In this document: piece by piece, positions 49,832 through 58,540 of the stretch
How positions within the stretch are numbered: position 1 is the stretch's first letter
Layout: each line of letters starts with the position of its first letter
DNA from: Hyphomicrobiales bacterium
Lineage (GTDB): Bacteria; Pseudomonadota; Alphaproteobacteria; Rhizobiales; Xanthobacteraceae
Reading direction: 5' to 3'
NCBI GenBank assembly: GCA_017305535.1
Contig: JAFKKN010000006.1
Coordinates: 248,001-312,000, forward strand
Length of the DNA stretch: 64,000 nucleotides
Program-made: the position numbers and the translations under genes
Notes under the pieces: generated by a model
The model's input: only the letters and a program-made list of their open reading frames with translations
What the model was told of the DNA's origin: nothing
The model's database searches: none

Positions 49832-50734
49832 ATGTCGTCCCTCGTTTCGCGCCAATCACTCGGCCTGTCGCTCGGTTTTCTCGGCGTCGTGATCTTCGGC
49901 GGCACGTTGCCGGCGACCCGTCTCGCGCTCACCGGCTTCGATCCGTATTTCATCACCGCCAGCCGCTCCGCCATCGCCGGCCTTTGCGCGCTGACGTTGC
50001 TCGTGATCCTGCGTCGTCCGCTGCCGCCGAAACATACGTGGCTGTCGCTGGTGCTCGGTACACTCGGCGTCGTGGTCGGCTTTCCGCTGTTCATGGCCAT
50101 GGCGATGCAGACGCTGCCGGCCGCGCATGGCGGCGTGGTGCTCGGCATCCTGCCGATCGCCACCGCCATTGTCGCGGTGCTGGTGACGCATGAGCGCCCC
50201 GGCCTCGCCTACTGGATCGCGGCGCTGGTTGGTGCTGTGCTGGTGATCGTGTTCGCGCTGCGCCATGGCGGCGGCGGCGTCGCCATCGGCGATCTGTTCC
50301 TGCTGCTGGCGGTGGCCGGCGGCGCGCTCGGTTACGGCTTCTCCGGCCGCCTCACCGCCTTCATGCCCGGCTGGGAAATCATCAGTTGGTCGATGGTGAT
50401 CGCGCTGCCGCTGACGTTGCCCGCGACCTGGCTGCTGATGCCGAGCGATTTTTCCGGCGTTCCGTTGAATGCCTGGCTCGGTCTGGCCTACGCCGCGCTG
50501 TTCTCACAGTGGATCGGCTTCTTTGCCTGGAACGCGGGAATCTCGATCTGCGGCCTCAGCAAGGTGTCGCAACTGCAATTGCTGCAACCGTTCGTCACCA
50601 TCGCGCTCGCCGCGCTGGTGAACCGCGAGGCAATCGACCTCGACACCATCCTGTTCGCGGCGGCGGTGGTCGCCACCGTCGCGATCAGCGCGCGGACGCG
50701 GATACGCGTCGCGCCACCGCTGACACAGACGTAA
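49832..50734 (+). CDS. DMT-superfamily transporter (EamA domains)
   Basis: The 300-residue protein has ten predicted membrane helices in two EamA halves, with the typical ATRLALTGFDPYFITASRSAIAGL in the first half and FFAWNAGISICGLSKVSQLQLLQPFVTIALAALV in the second. It belongs to the drug/metabolite transporter superfamily; the exported compound is unknown. No strong ribosome binding site is seen at the ATG; an in-frame TTG at 49823 is an alternative. It converges on the extensin-like gene. Confidence 0.88.
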   Translation: MSSLVSRQSLGLSLGFLGVVIFGGTLPATRLALTGFDPYFITASRSAIAGLCALTLLVILRRPLPPKHTWLSLVLGTLGVVVGFPLFMAMAMQTLPAAHGGVVLGILPIATAIVAVLVTHERPGLAYWIAALVGAVLVIVFALRHGGGGVAIGDLFLLLAVAGGALGYGFSGRLTAFMPGWEIISWSMVIALPLTLPATWLLMPSDFSGVPLNAWLGLAYAALFSQWIGFFAWNAGISICGLSKVSQLQLLQPFVTIALAALVNREAIDLDTILFAAAVVATVAISARTRIRVAPPLTQT

Positions 50735-50747
50735 AGACGAAGAGAGC

Positions 50748-52004
50748 CTAGTCGTCGTCTTCGTCGTGGCTCGCATGATGCTTCGCGCCGCGACCGCCGA
50801 TCGAACTGGTATAGGCCGGCTCCTGATGGGCGTATGAGCCACCGCGACCGGCGCGCGCCGCGATCTCTTCACCCGACACCGCAGCGGGTTTGCAAATCAC
50901 GCGACCGCTTGAGCGCCGCATCAGGTCGACGTGAATGTGATTGTAGTGATAGACGTTGGCGCCCGGCGCCAGCACGGTGGTGAAGTGCTGACACGCCGCG
51001 CCTTGCACGTCGCGCAGGAAGCCTTGTTCTTCCGGCAGGCCCTTCCAGCCCTTCTGCACCGAGATGTAACGGCCGTCCGCCAGCGTGAAGCCTGCAACAT
51101 CAAGCGCATTGCCAAAGGCGTGTTCGGAAATGTGCGCGCGCGGATTGCCGTTCATGCCGCGACACGAATAGGCGGAGATTTGCTTGATCTCGACGACGCG
51201 CGCACCGAACCAGCGCATCGCGGCCGGCTGGATGTTTTCGCTCAACCAGCGATCCAGCGCCGACACGATCGGACACGCCAAAGTCGCGGTCGGCTTCAAT
51301 GTGACGGGACCGAACGCCGATACCATCGGTGCACGAGCCGGGCCGAGCGCCGGCAACGGCGCTTCGCGCGTAGCCTCACCCGGTATCGCGGACCCACGCG
51401 AATAACGCGGCGCGGCATCGCCCGACGAATAGTCCTGAGGCGATGCATTCGATGTCGCATAGCCGCGTTGCGATTCCTGGCCACGCTGCGAATAAGGCTG
51501 CGGCCCGGTCTGCCAGCCGGGCGGCGTGTTGGCGCTCGCTTCCGCCGGCAGCGGAATTTCATCATCGGCGGGCGTGACACCCGGCGCGTTCAGCGATACC
51601 GGCCCGCGTCCGGCCTCACTATTATAGTCGGAGCGCGACGCTACCGATTGCGACGACGGCCGAGCCGCATAGCTCGGCTGCGAACCGGGCCAGCGCGGCT
51701 GGTTGCCGCGACCGCCAACGGCGGCCGGCGGCCGCATGTCGTCCGCGAATCCGAGCGAGGTGGATGCATCCCCCAGCGCCGCAACCTTCAGCGGGAATTC
51801 AGCGCCGCAGACGCCGGGGCCGGAAATCGGATTAATCCGGACCACTTCGGCAGTTTCCTTCACCGTACCGGACTTCAGGCACGCGGCCTCCGCCTCGGCG
51901 CGCCACGGGGCACGCTGCTCCATCTGCATGAAACCACGGCCGCAGCCCGCCAAAGAGGCGAGCGCAACACAGCCCATCAGTGAAAGGATCATTCGGCGCT
52001 TCAT
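50748..52004 (-). CDS. extensin-like family lipoprotein
   Basis: The 418-residue protein has a lipoprotein signal peptide with lipobox LAGC (about residue 21), a low-complexity middle of some 130 residues rich in Ser, Pro, Gln and Arg, and a C-terminal extensin-like domain: ACPIVSALDRWLSENIQPAAMRWFG, ISAYSCRGMNGN, ISEHAFGNALDVAGFTLADG and HYNHIHVDLMRR. The conserved His/Asp set resembles VanY/peptidase M15-type metallopeptidases, so a peptidoglycan peptidase role is possible but not shown. The last residues form an acidic DEDDD tail. Confidence 0.85.
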   Translation of the reverse strand: MKRRMILSLMGCVALASLAGCGRGFMQMEQRAPWRAEAEAACLKSGTVKETAEVVRINPISGPGVCGAEFPLKVAALGDASTSLGFADDMRPPAAVGGRGNQPRWPGSQPSYAARPSSQSVASRSDYNSEAGRGPVSLNAPGVTPADDEIPLPAEASANTPPGWQTGPQPYSQRGQESQRGYATSNASPQDYSSGDAAPRYSRGSAIPGEATREAPLPALGPARAPMVSAFGPVTLKPTATLACPIVSALDRWLSENIQPAAMRWFGARVVEIKQISAYSCRGMNGNPRAHISEHAFGNALDVAGFTLADGRYISVQKGWKGLPEEQGFLRDVQGAACQHFTTVLAPGANVYHYNHIHVDLMRRSSGRVICKPAAVSGEEIAARAGRGGSYAHQEPAYTSSIGGRGAKHHASHDEDDD

Positions 52005-52205
52005 GCGCGCACGTTGGTCGAATTTATTTAAAGACTCTTCAACGCGTTGATTTCAGGAAGTTTTAACCATGCGGGCTGGCGCGCGCATCTCCGATGCGAG
52101 GCAACGGTGATCTGATGCCGCCAATCGATTTCTCGGGAACGATCCACCGCTATGGCCGTTGAGCAGATCGCCAGAATGAACGCCCTCAAAATGGGGAGGT
52201 GGCCC

Positions 52206-52289
52206 ATGACGACGTTCGGCACGTTGAGCACCCTGACCGCGTATCTTTCCCTGGCCTTCGTGGGGGCTATCGTTCTCGGCTTGCTCTGA
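52206..52289 (+). CDS. 27-residue small membrane protein, uncharacterised
   Basis: This short frame encodes MTTFGTLSTLTAYLSLAFVG followed by AIVLGLL, a single hydrophobic helix. GGGAGG sits six bases before the ATG, an excellent ribosome binding site, in an otherwise non-coding gap of about 420 bases between the extensin-like gene and the DUF4403 gene. An in-frame ATG at 52152 would lengthen it to 45 residues but has a weaker ribosome binding site. The function is unknown. Confidence 0.6.
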   Translation: MTTFGTLSTLTAYLSLAFVGAIVLGLL

Positions 52290-52425
52290 ACCGAGGCCGG
52301 CTCCCGCGCAGCGCCGGTTCGGCATTCCATCCTCGCCCAAGCGTTTCCGGCCCGCCTTGACGACGCCGCAGTGACGTCCCATTGACGGCGACGATAGGCT
52401 TCGTCGTTGGGGGAACCGGAAACCG

Positions 52426-53976
52426 ATGCGCCTCAAAACCATTGTGATCGCCGCCGTGGTGGTCGCAGCCGCGTTTGCTGCGACCTTGAAGGCAATGGAC
52501 TGGCTGGCGCCCGGCCAATCGCCGCCCCCGCCGGTGCTGGCGAAACTGCCGCCGCTGCCGGAAGCAACCCGTAACTCGACCCTGCTGGTGCCGATCCAGA
52601 TTCCGCTGAAAGCCATCGGCGACGCCGCCGAGCGCGCCGCGCCGCGCAACTTCGGCGGCAAGGCGGCGAACCCGGTGCCGCAACTGTTGCAGGACGCCGA
52701 CATTAACTGGACCGCCACACGCGGCGTCATCACCGCCAGCGGCGCGCAGAACGCGCTGGCTCTGGCATCGCCGATCACCGGCAAGCTCAACGTGACAGGT
52801 TCGCTGTCCGCCGGCGCGCGGGGTGCGCTCAATGATGCGCTCGGCTCGCTGCTCGGCGGCAACGTCGCCAAGCAGATCGGCGCGATCAACATCAAGTCGT
52901 TCAAGGCCGACGCCGAAATTCGCGGCAATGTCGGCATGACATCGCGGCCGGCGCTGACCGCGAACTGGCGCATCGAGCCGAACCTCGCGGCGCAGGTCGA
53001 TCTCGGCGACACCAACCTTTCGATCGCAGGCGTTCGCGTCAGCGTTCCCGCGCAAACCAAACCGGCGATCGATCAGGCCGTGAACGAACAACTCGCGGCA
53101 TTACAGCAACGCATCCGCAACGATCCGTTGCTCGAGCAGAACGCACGGCGCGAATGGGCCAAGATGTGCCGTTCGATTCCGCTCAACGGCCCGACCGCTT
53201 CGCAACCGCAGTTGTGGCTGGAATTGAAACCGACCAAGGCCATCGCGGTGCAGCCGGCGATCGATACCAGCAATGTCACGCTGATGCTCGGCGTCAATGC
53301 CGAAACCCGGATCACCTCCGCCGAAACCAAGCCGCAGTGTCCGTTCCCCGCGACCCTCGAACTGATCGCGCCGCGTCCCGCACGCGTCGATATCGGGGTG
53401 CCGGTCGACATGCCCTTCACCGACATCAACAAGATTCTCGCGGCGCAACTCGTCGGCAAGACCTTCCCTGAAGAGAAGGACAGTTCGGTTGCGGTCACCG
53501 TCAAACGCGCCACCGTCGCGGCGGCGGGCGATCGCTTGCTGATCTCGCTGGTGGTGGACGCCAAGGAAAAACGAAGCTGGTTCGGACTCGGCGCCGACGC
53601 CACGGTGCACATCTGGGGCAAGCCCGCTCTCGATGCGAAGCAACAGACCGTGCGCCTGACCGACATCAAACTCGCGGTCGAATCCGACGCGGCCTACGGC
53701 CTGTTCGGCGCCGCCACCCGCGCCGCGATTCCTTATCTGGAAAAGGCGGTGGCGGAGAAAGCGGTCATCGACCTCAAGCCGCTCGCCGCCGATGCGCGTC
53801 AACAGATCGGGGGCGTGATCGCTGGCTTGCAGAAGAAAGAGGACGGCGTTCGCGTCGATGCCGCAATCGACAGCCTCCGCCTCGCCGGAATCGCCTTCGA
53901 TTCCACCAAGCTGCGGGTGATCGCCGAGGCCAGCGGCGCGGTGAAGGTCACCGTGACGACGCTGCCCGCCTTTTAA
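52426..53976 (+). CDS. DUF4403 family protein
   Basis: The 516-residue protein has an N-terminal hydrophobic helix (IVIAAVVVAAAFAATLKAM, residues 6-24), probably a signal anchor, then repeated beta-rich modules. The sequence STLLVPIQIPLKAIGDAAERAAP near residue 50 and the VDMPFTDINKILAAQLVGKTF segment near residue 330 match the DUF4403 pattern, which has distant similarity to lipid-binding BPI/TULIP-like folds. Function is unknown; it is likely periplasmic. Repeat element D follows it. Confidence 0.78.
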   Translation: MRLKTIVIAAVVVAAAFAATLKAMDWLAPGQSPPPPVLAKLPPLPEATRNSTLLVPIQIPLKAIGDAAERAAPRNFGGKAANPVPQLLQDADINWTATRGVITASGAQNALALASPITGKLNVTGSLSAGARGALNDALGSLLGGNVAKQIGAINIKSFKADAEIRGNVGMTSRPALTANWRIEPNLAAQVDLGDTNLSIAGVRVSVPAQTKPAIDQAVNEQLAALQQRIRNDPLLEQNARREWAKMCRSIPLNGPTASQPQLWLELKPTKAIAVQPAIDTSNVTLMLGVNAETRITSAETKPQCPFPATLELIAPRPARVDIGVPVDMPFTDINKILAAQLVGKTFPEEKDSSVAVTVKRATVAAAGDRLLISLVVDAKEKRSWFGLGADATVHIWGKPALDAKQQTVRLTDIKLAVESDAAYGLFGAATRAAIPYLEKAVAEKAVIDLKPLAADARQQIGGVIAGLQKKEDGVRVDAAIDSLRLAGIAFDSTKLRVIAEASGAVKVTVTTLPAF

Positions 53977-54038
53977 GGGTGCGACGTCTCCACAGAGCCT
54001 GACTGTTTTTTTACAGGCAGATTTGCAACGCAAAATAA

Positions 54039-54155
54039 GTCGTCCCTGCGCAGGCAGGGACCCATACGCCGCAGCGGTTCGGCTCCGTAAATCGGGCGCG
54101 TTTATTTAACAATCGACGCCAGGGATTCTGGGTCCCCGCCGGCGTCGGGGACGAC
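54039..54155. repeat. 120-bp palindromic element, GTCGTCCCCG family (copy D)
   Basis: AGTCGTCCCTGCGCAGGCAG and GTCCCCGCCGGCGTCGGGGA are the two ends. The inner block ATACGCCGCAGCGGTTCGGC is nearly identical to copy B. It lies in the 344-base gap between the DUF4403 gene and the binding-protein gene; the rest of that gap shows only the AAGGAGAT ribosome binding site of the latter. Confidence 0.85.
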
Positions 54156-54320
54156 TCCGAGAGCGCTTGGCCTTCATGCGCCCCTGCATTCCACTTTCGT
54201 TAAAAAGCCTCCGGGTGCGACAATCTGTCTTGCAGTGAGGTTGCGTTGTTGGCACAACCGCAACCGTGCGACGTACCGTCGCAACCACCCACAATAAGAA
54301 CAATCCAAGGAGATCACCGG

Positions 54321-55532
54321 ATGAACAAAACCGCCGCAACCTTCCTGGCCGGCCTCGCCATCGCCCTTTCCGGCGGCGCGGCGCAGGCACAGATTTCGGA
54401 CGACGTGGTCAAGATCGGGGTCTTGACCGATATGTCGAGCCTCTATTCCGACGCGACCGGCAAGGGTTCGCTGGTCGCCACGCAGATGGCGGTCGAGGAT
54501 TTCGGCGGCAAGGTGAAGGGCAAGCCGATCGTCGTGCTGGCGGGCGACCACCAGAACAAGCCCGACGTCGGCGTCAACATCGCCCGCAACTGGATCGACA
54601 ACGACAAGCTCGACGCGGTGTTCGACGTGCCGACCTCGTCGGTGGCGCTCGCGGTGTCGACGCTGCTGACCGAGAAGAACAAGATCTTCATCAACTCCGG
54701 CGGCGGCAGTTCGGATCTCACCGGCAAGGCGTGCTCGCCGATCTTCGTCCACTACACCTACGACACCTATGCGCTGTCGAGTGTCGCCGGCAAGGCGATG
54801 GTCAAGCGCGGCGAGGACACCTGGTTCTTCCTCACCGCCGACTACGCATTCGGCCATGCGCTGGAGCGCGATGCCACCAACATCGTCAAGGCCGCCGGCG
54901 GCAAGGTGGTCGGCAGCGTGCGCCATCCGCTGAACACGTCCGACTTCTCGTCATTCCTGCTGCAAGCGCAAGCCTCGAAAGCCAAGGTGATCGCGCTCGC
55001 CAATGCCGGCGGCGATTCCACCAACGCGCAGAAGCAGGCGGCCGAGTTCGGCATCACCCAAGGCGGCCAGAAGCTGATCGCGCTGCTTCAGGAGATCACG
55101 GATACGCACAGTCTCGGCCTCCAGCAGGAGCAGGGGCTGATCCTCACCGACGGCTTTTACTGGGACATGAACGACGAGACGCGCGCTTTCTCGAAGCGTT
55201 TCATTGCGAAGGTCGGCCACATGCCGACGATGATCCAGGCCGGGCTCTATTCGGCGACGATGCATTATCTGCAAGCCATCGACGCCACCGGCACCGACGA
55301 CACCGCCAAGGTGATGGCCAAAATGAAGGCGACGCCGATCAACGACTTCTTCGCCAAGAACGGCCACATCCGCGAGGACGGCCGCATGGTCCACGACATG
55401 TATCTGTTCGAAGTGAAGAAGCCCTCCGAGTCGAAGGGCGAATGGGACCTCTACAAGCTGCTCGCCACTGTGCCCGGCGATGAAGCCTTCCGTCCGATGA
55501 GCGAAGGCGGCTGCCCTTACATCAAGAAGTAA
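54321..55532 (+). CDS. ABC transporter substrate-binding protein (branched-chain amino acid / LivK type)
   Basis: The 403-residue protein has a signal peptide (TFLAGLAIALSGGAAQA, cleavage near residue 23) followed by a Peripla_BP_6 domain: VVKIGVLTDMSSLYSDATGKG, MAVEDFGGKVKGKPIVVLAGDHQNKPD, and ADYAFGHALERDATNIVKAAGGKVVGSVRHPL. It captures a branched-chain amino acid, amide, aromatic acid or similar ligand in the periplasm. No permease or ATPase gene is next to it, so it is an orphan that must use a distant transporter. AAGGAGAT lies seven bases before the start. Confidence 0.92.
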   Translation: MNKTAATFLAGLAIALSGGAAQAQISDDVVKIGVLTDMSSLYSDATGKGSLVATQMAVEDFGGKVKGKPIVVLAGDHQNKPDVGVNIARNWIDNDKLDAVFDVPTSSVALAVSTLLTEKNKIFINSGGGSSDLTGKACSPIFVHYTYDTYALSSVAGKAMVKRGEDTWFFLTADYAFGHALERDATNIVKAAGGKVVGSVRHPLNTSDFSSFLLQAQASKAKVIALANAGGDSTNAQKQAAEFGITQGGQKLIALLQEITDTHSLGLQQEQGLILTDGFYWDMNDETRAFSKRFIAKVGHMPTMIQAGLYSATMHYLQAIDATGTDDTAKVMAKMKATPINDFFAKNGHIREDGRMVHDMYLFEVKKPSESKGEWDLYKLLATVPGDEAFRPMSEGGCPYIKK

Positions 55533-55556
55533 TCGCGGCTTAAACCAATAAACGAC

Positions 55557-55592
55557 AAAGGGCCGGACGACATTGTCGCCCGGCCCTTTTTT
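55557..55592. terminator. bidirectional rho-independent terminator
   Basis: AAAGGGCCGG and CCGGCCCTTT form a ten-base-pair stem with a T-run on the right, between the binding-protein gene (ends 55532) and the converging PRC-barrel gene (ends 55619). It can serve both. Confidence 0.92.
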
Positions 55593-55618
55593 ATGCGCGT
55601 TTTGTTTCCACGAAACGT

Positions 55619-56167
55619 TTAAGTCGAATACTTGAACTCCGGCATCGACTTGAGTTCATCCTTCGTGACGCTGAGGACGCCATGGTCCGGATACCACGGG
55701 TTCGGCTTGGCCGCCGGCGTTGTTGTGGCCGCGCCGGTGGTTGTCGTCGAAGCCGGACGACCGGTCATGCCGTTGGCTCCGCCAGCCCCGCCGCCGGCAC
55801 TCGCGGTGGCCGCCGGCAATGGCGTATCGCTCCATTTGACCTTTTCGAACGGCACCGCGACATAGTGCTCGCCCATGCCGAGGAAGCCGCCGACGCCGAT
55901 CACCGCGGCAGCGATCTTGCCTTCCTTGTCGAACAGCAAATCGTTCACCGAACCGAGGCTCTCATTGCTGTCGTTATAGATCTTCAAGCCGATAACCTTC
56001 GACGCACGCCATTGGCCCGTATGAGACATCGTGTCGGCCGCCGGAGCCGTATTCGTTGCGGCGGGCGGCGTCGTTGAGGTGCTGGGGCTCGTTGGCGATT
56101 GCGCCAGCGCAGCGGTCGCCAACATCGTCGAACCAACCAACACGGTCATCATGGACTTCGCAATCAT
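55619..56167 (-). CDS. secreted PRC-barrel domain protein
   Basis: The 182-residue protein has a signal peptide (MMTVLVGSTMLATAALAQ), a Ser/Thr/Pro-rich segment, then a PRC-barrel domain (ASKVIGLKIYNDSNESLGSVNDLLFDKEGKIAAAVIGVGGFLG, about residues 55-97). After that comes a Gly/Ala/Thr-rich tail and a final SVTKDELKSMPEF. PRC-barrels are small binding domains; a role in the envelope is likely, the ligand unknown. The start at 56167 has AAGGGAGAG upstream and opens the signal peptide; the frame extends to 56239 without resemblance. A second PRC-barrel gene follows nearby. Confidence 0.85.
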   Translation of the reverse strand: MIAKSMMTVLVGSTMLATAALAQSPTSPSTSTTPPAATNTAPAADTMSHTGQWRASKVIGLKIYNDSNESLGSVNDLLFDKEGKIAAAVIGVGGFLGMGEHYVAVPFEKVKWSDTPLPAATASAGGGAGGANGMTGRPASTTTTGAATTTPAAKPNPWYPDHGVLSVTKDELKSMPEFKYST

Positions 56168-56408
56168 GTGTGCTCTCCCTTCTGCGAAATTCTGCGAAGT
56201 GAACACGCCAGCGTGACGGATGTTCCTGCATCGAGACACGATGACGCTGCAACATGCGAACGACTGGCTTGCGAATTTGAAGAGGCAATTGTCGGAACCA
56301 ATCCGATACTTGCGTTATCTCGAAGGATGCGTTTGTTCGCGGCGTTCGCGCAACGCATCTTGATCGCCTTGCTTGGAGGCGATTTATCTGTGCGGCGAAT
56401 GCGTCGCG

Positions 56409-56789
56409 TCAGAAGCTGCCCCAGTAGGGCGGCACGCTGTAATAGCGATGCAGGTCTTCTTCCTGCGTGCGATCGCCCCAGTCGAAGTCCTTGTCGGCCA
56501 GGAACGACGGCGCCTTCTTCAATTCGTCATCCGAAATGTCGAGTTGATAGGCTTCGTGCTCGCGGCTGTATGTCAGACGCGCCCAGGGCAGCGGCAACAG
56601 GCTGGCACCGAGGCCGAGGAAGCCGCCGAAACTGAGAATGGCGTAGGACACCTTGCCGCTGATCTTGTCGATCATCAGCCGTTCGATATGGCCGATCTTC
56701 TCGCCGTTCGGCCGCCGGACGGCGGTGCCTTCAACGCGGTCGCTGGCGATCAAGCTGTGGGGTTTCTTCATCACCTGATCGAGGGTCAT
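56409..56789 (-). CDS. PRC-barrel domain protein, cytoplasmic
   Basis: The 126-residue protein has one PRC-barrel (ASDRVEGTAVRRPNGEKIGHIERLMIDKISGKVSYAILSFGGFLG, about residues 15-59) followed by SLLPLPWARLTYSREHEAYQLDISDDELKKAPSF, a pattern of stand-alone PRC-barrel proteins. There is no signal peptide. It shares the K(I/V)...YAILSFGGFLG core with the secreted PRC protein downstream, so the two may be related by duplication. Function is unknown. Confidence 0.85.
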   Translation of the reverse strand: MTLDQVMKKPHSLIASDRVEGTAVRRPNGEKIGHIERLMIDKISGKVSYAILSFGGFLGLGASLLPLPWARLTYSREHEAYQLDISDDELKKAPSFLADKDFDWGDRTQEEDLHRYYSVPPYWGSF

Positions 56790-56973
56790 AGCTGCCTCCC
56801 TGACAAGCCAGATGAGATATTCCGATCAACGCCGTGCTCCGACGCAAGTTCCGCCGCGCCATGGCTGCTGCCCTGCCATTGCCACAGTTCGCGGCGCATA
56901 AGGAACCCGATCACGTCATGATTTGAGCTTCCAGCGCCGGGCCCGGCCGCTGCACCTGTATTTTGGACACGCT

Positions 56974-57456
56974 ATGAAACCTGCCGTCCCGTACGCCGCG
57001 CTCGCTCTTGCCTGTTCCGTTTTGTTCAGCGGTTCCGCATGGGCCCAGCGCGCCAACTACGAGGCGATGGTGGCGGAACATGCGCGGGCCAACGGTATCC
57101 CGGAAGCGCTGGTGCATCGGGTGATCGTGCGCGAAAGCCGCTATCAGCCGCATCTGGTCGGGCGCGGCGGAACCATCGGCCTGATGCAAATCAAACTCGC
57201 GACCGCGCGCGGCCTCGGCTACACCGGCACCGCCGCCGGGCTGCACGACCCCAACACCAATCTCACCTATGCGGTGCGCTATCTCGCCGGCGCCTACCGC
57301 GCCGCCAACGGCAACGCCGACCGCGCGGTCCACTATTACGCCGCCGGCTATTACTACGCCGCCAAACGGCAGCAGCGACACCACGGCGGCCGTCACGATG
57401 CACAGGCGCGCGCAACGCAGGCCGGCGCACCGCTTTCGATCCTGCCGCCCGAGTGA
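56974..57456 (+). CDS. small secreted lytic transglycosylase (SLT domain)
   Basis: The 160-residue protein has a signal peptide (YAALALACSVLFSGSAWA, cleavage near residue 24) followed by an SLT domain: ANGIPEALVHRVIVRESRYQPHLVG (catalytic Glu near residue 53), GTIGLMQIKLATARGLG and LTYAVRYLAGAYRAANGNADRAVHYYAAGYYY. It would cut glycan strands with formation of 1,6-anhydroMurNAc. It is shorter than classical Slt and lacks an extra domain. Confidence 0.9.
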   Translation: MKPAVPYAALALACSVLFSGSAWAQRANYEAMVAEHARANGIPEALVHRVIVRESRYQPHLVGRGGTIGLMQIKLATARGLGYTGTAAGLHDPNTNLTYAVRYLAGAYRAANGNADRAVHYYAAGYYYAAKRQQRHHGGRHDAQARATQAGAPLSILPPE

Positions 57457-57557
57457 CGCGCGGCGGCGCGCCGCCAACGATCCGCATTCAATCGCGGCGC
57501 CGTTTCGGATAAAGTCTGCGACATGCGACATCGATCGCAGCCTGCGAGACCGACGCC

Positions 57558-57983
57558 ATGCACCACTTCACTCCCCTCTCCGGCTTTCTCGGCGGCGCGC
57601 TGATCGGACTAGCCAGCGCGCTGCTGATGCTGTTGACCGGCCGCATTGCCGGCATCAGCGGCATCTTCGGCGGCCTGCTGCCGCTCCGCGCCGCCGATCG
57701 CGGGTGGCGATTCGCTTTCATGATCGGACTGATCGCCGCGCCGCTGCTGGCCGCGCTCGGCGGCGCCTCCCTGCCGATGCCAACAATGCCCGCGAGTTAT
57801 GTCGTGATCGCGATCGCCGGCCTGCTGGTCGGCATCGGCACCCGCATGGCCAGCGGCTGCACCTCCGGTCACGGCGTCTGCGGCACCGCGCGGCTGTCGA
57901 CGCGCTCGATCGCAGCAACCATCACTTTCATGATCGCGGCCATCGCCGTCGTGGCGGTGACGCGCCATCTCGGCGGGAGCTAA
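57558..57983 (+). CDS. YeeE/YedE family protein, first half of a split sulfur-transport pair
   Basis: The 141-residue membrane protein has four helices and the motif MASGCTSGHGVCGTARLS (about residues 96-113), whose cysteines are conserved in YeeE/YedE (TsuA-like) thiosulfate channels. The family knowledge is that such proteins import thiosulfate or related sulfur species. In this form the protein is half the usual length; the next gene supplies the other half, four bases downstream. Confidence 0.88.
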   Translation: MHHFTPLSGFLGGALIGLASALLMLLTGRIAGISGIFGGLLPLRAADRGWRFAFMIGLIAAPLLAALGGASLPMPTMPASYVVIAIAGLLVGIGTRMASGCTSGHGVCGTARLSTRSIAATITFMIAAIAVVAVTRHLGGS

Positions 57984-57987
57984 CATC

Positions 57988-58446
57988 ATGCCACAGCTTC
58001 TCGCCGCCTTTGGATGCGGACTTTTGTTCGGTGCGGGCTTGTTGATCTCGGGCATGACGCAACCCGACAAGGTGCTCGGCTTCCTCGACATCTTCGGCGC
58101 ATGGGACGCCACGCTGGCTTTCGTCATGGCCGGCGCGGTGATCGTCACCAGCGTCGGCTTCGCGCTGGCGCGACGGCGCGGCGCGCCGATGCTCGCGACG
58201 AAGCTGCAATGGCCGACGCGCAACGATATCGACGCGCCGTTGCTGACCGGCGCGGCATTATTCGGCATCGGCTGGGGATTGGTCGGACTTTGTCCCGGCC
58301 CCGCCATCGTCAATCTTGCCAGCCTTGGCCTGCCGGTGATCGTGTTCGTCGTCGCCATGGCGGTCGGGATGCTCGGCGTCGACCTCTGGCCGCAACGCGC
58401 ATCGGCGCGCGTTGCGGCCTCCGCCGTATCGACAGCGGACGGCTGA
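57988..58446 (+). CDS. DUF6691 / YeeE-YedE family protein, second half of the pair
   Basis: The 152-residue membrane protein has four helices. It contains CGLLFGAGLLISGMTQPDKVLGFLDIFGAWDATLAFVMAG (about residues 10-49) and GIGWGLVGLCPGPAIVNLAS (about residues 91-110), typical of the partner half of split YeeE/YedE proteins. GGGAGC lies about ten bases before the start. It starts four bases past the stop of the first half, so they are cotranscribed and probably form one transporter. Confidence 0.86.
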   Translation: MPQLLAAFGCGLLFGAGLLISGMTQPDKVLGFLDIFGAWDATLAFVMAGAVIVTSVGFALARRRGAPMLATKLQWPTRNDIDAPLLTGAALFGIGWGLVGLCPGPAIVNLASLGLPVIVFVVAMAVGMLGVDLWPQRASARVAASAVSTADG

Positions 58447-58540
58447 TCGCCGCACCTCCCGGCATTTGACAGTTCAGCGGCGGTTGGCCACGCTGGCGGT
58501 CAACAATAAAACTCCGCCGGAAACCCCAACCAGAAACCCC

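Noticed and set aside
54321-55532. A complete branched-chain amino acid ABC transporter operon
   Set aside because: Only the binding protein is present; the neighbours are a DUF4403 gene and PRC-barrel genes, and no permease or ATPase gene is adjacent.
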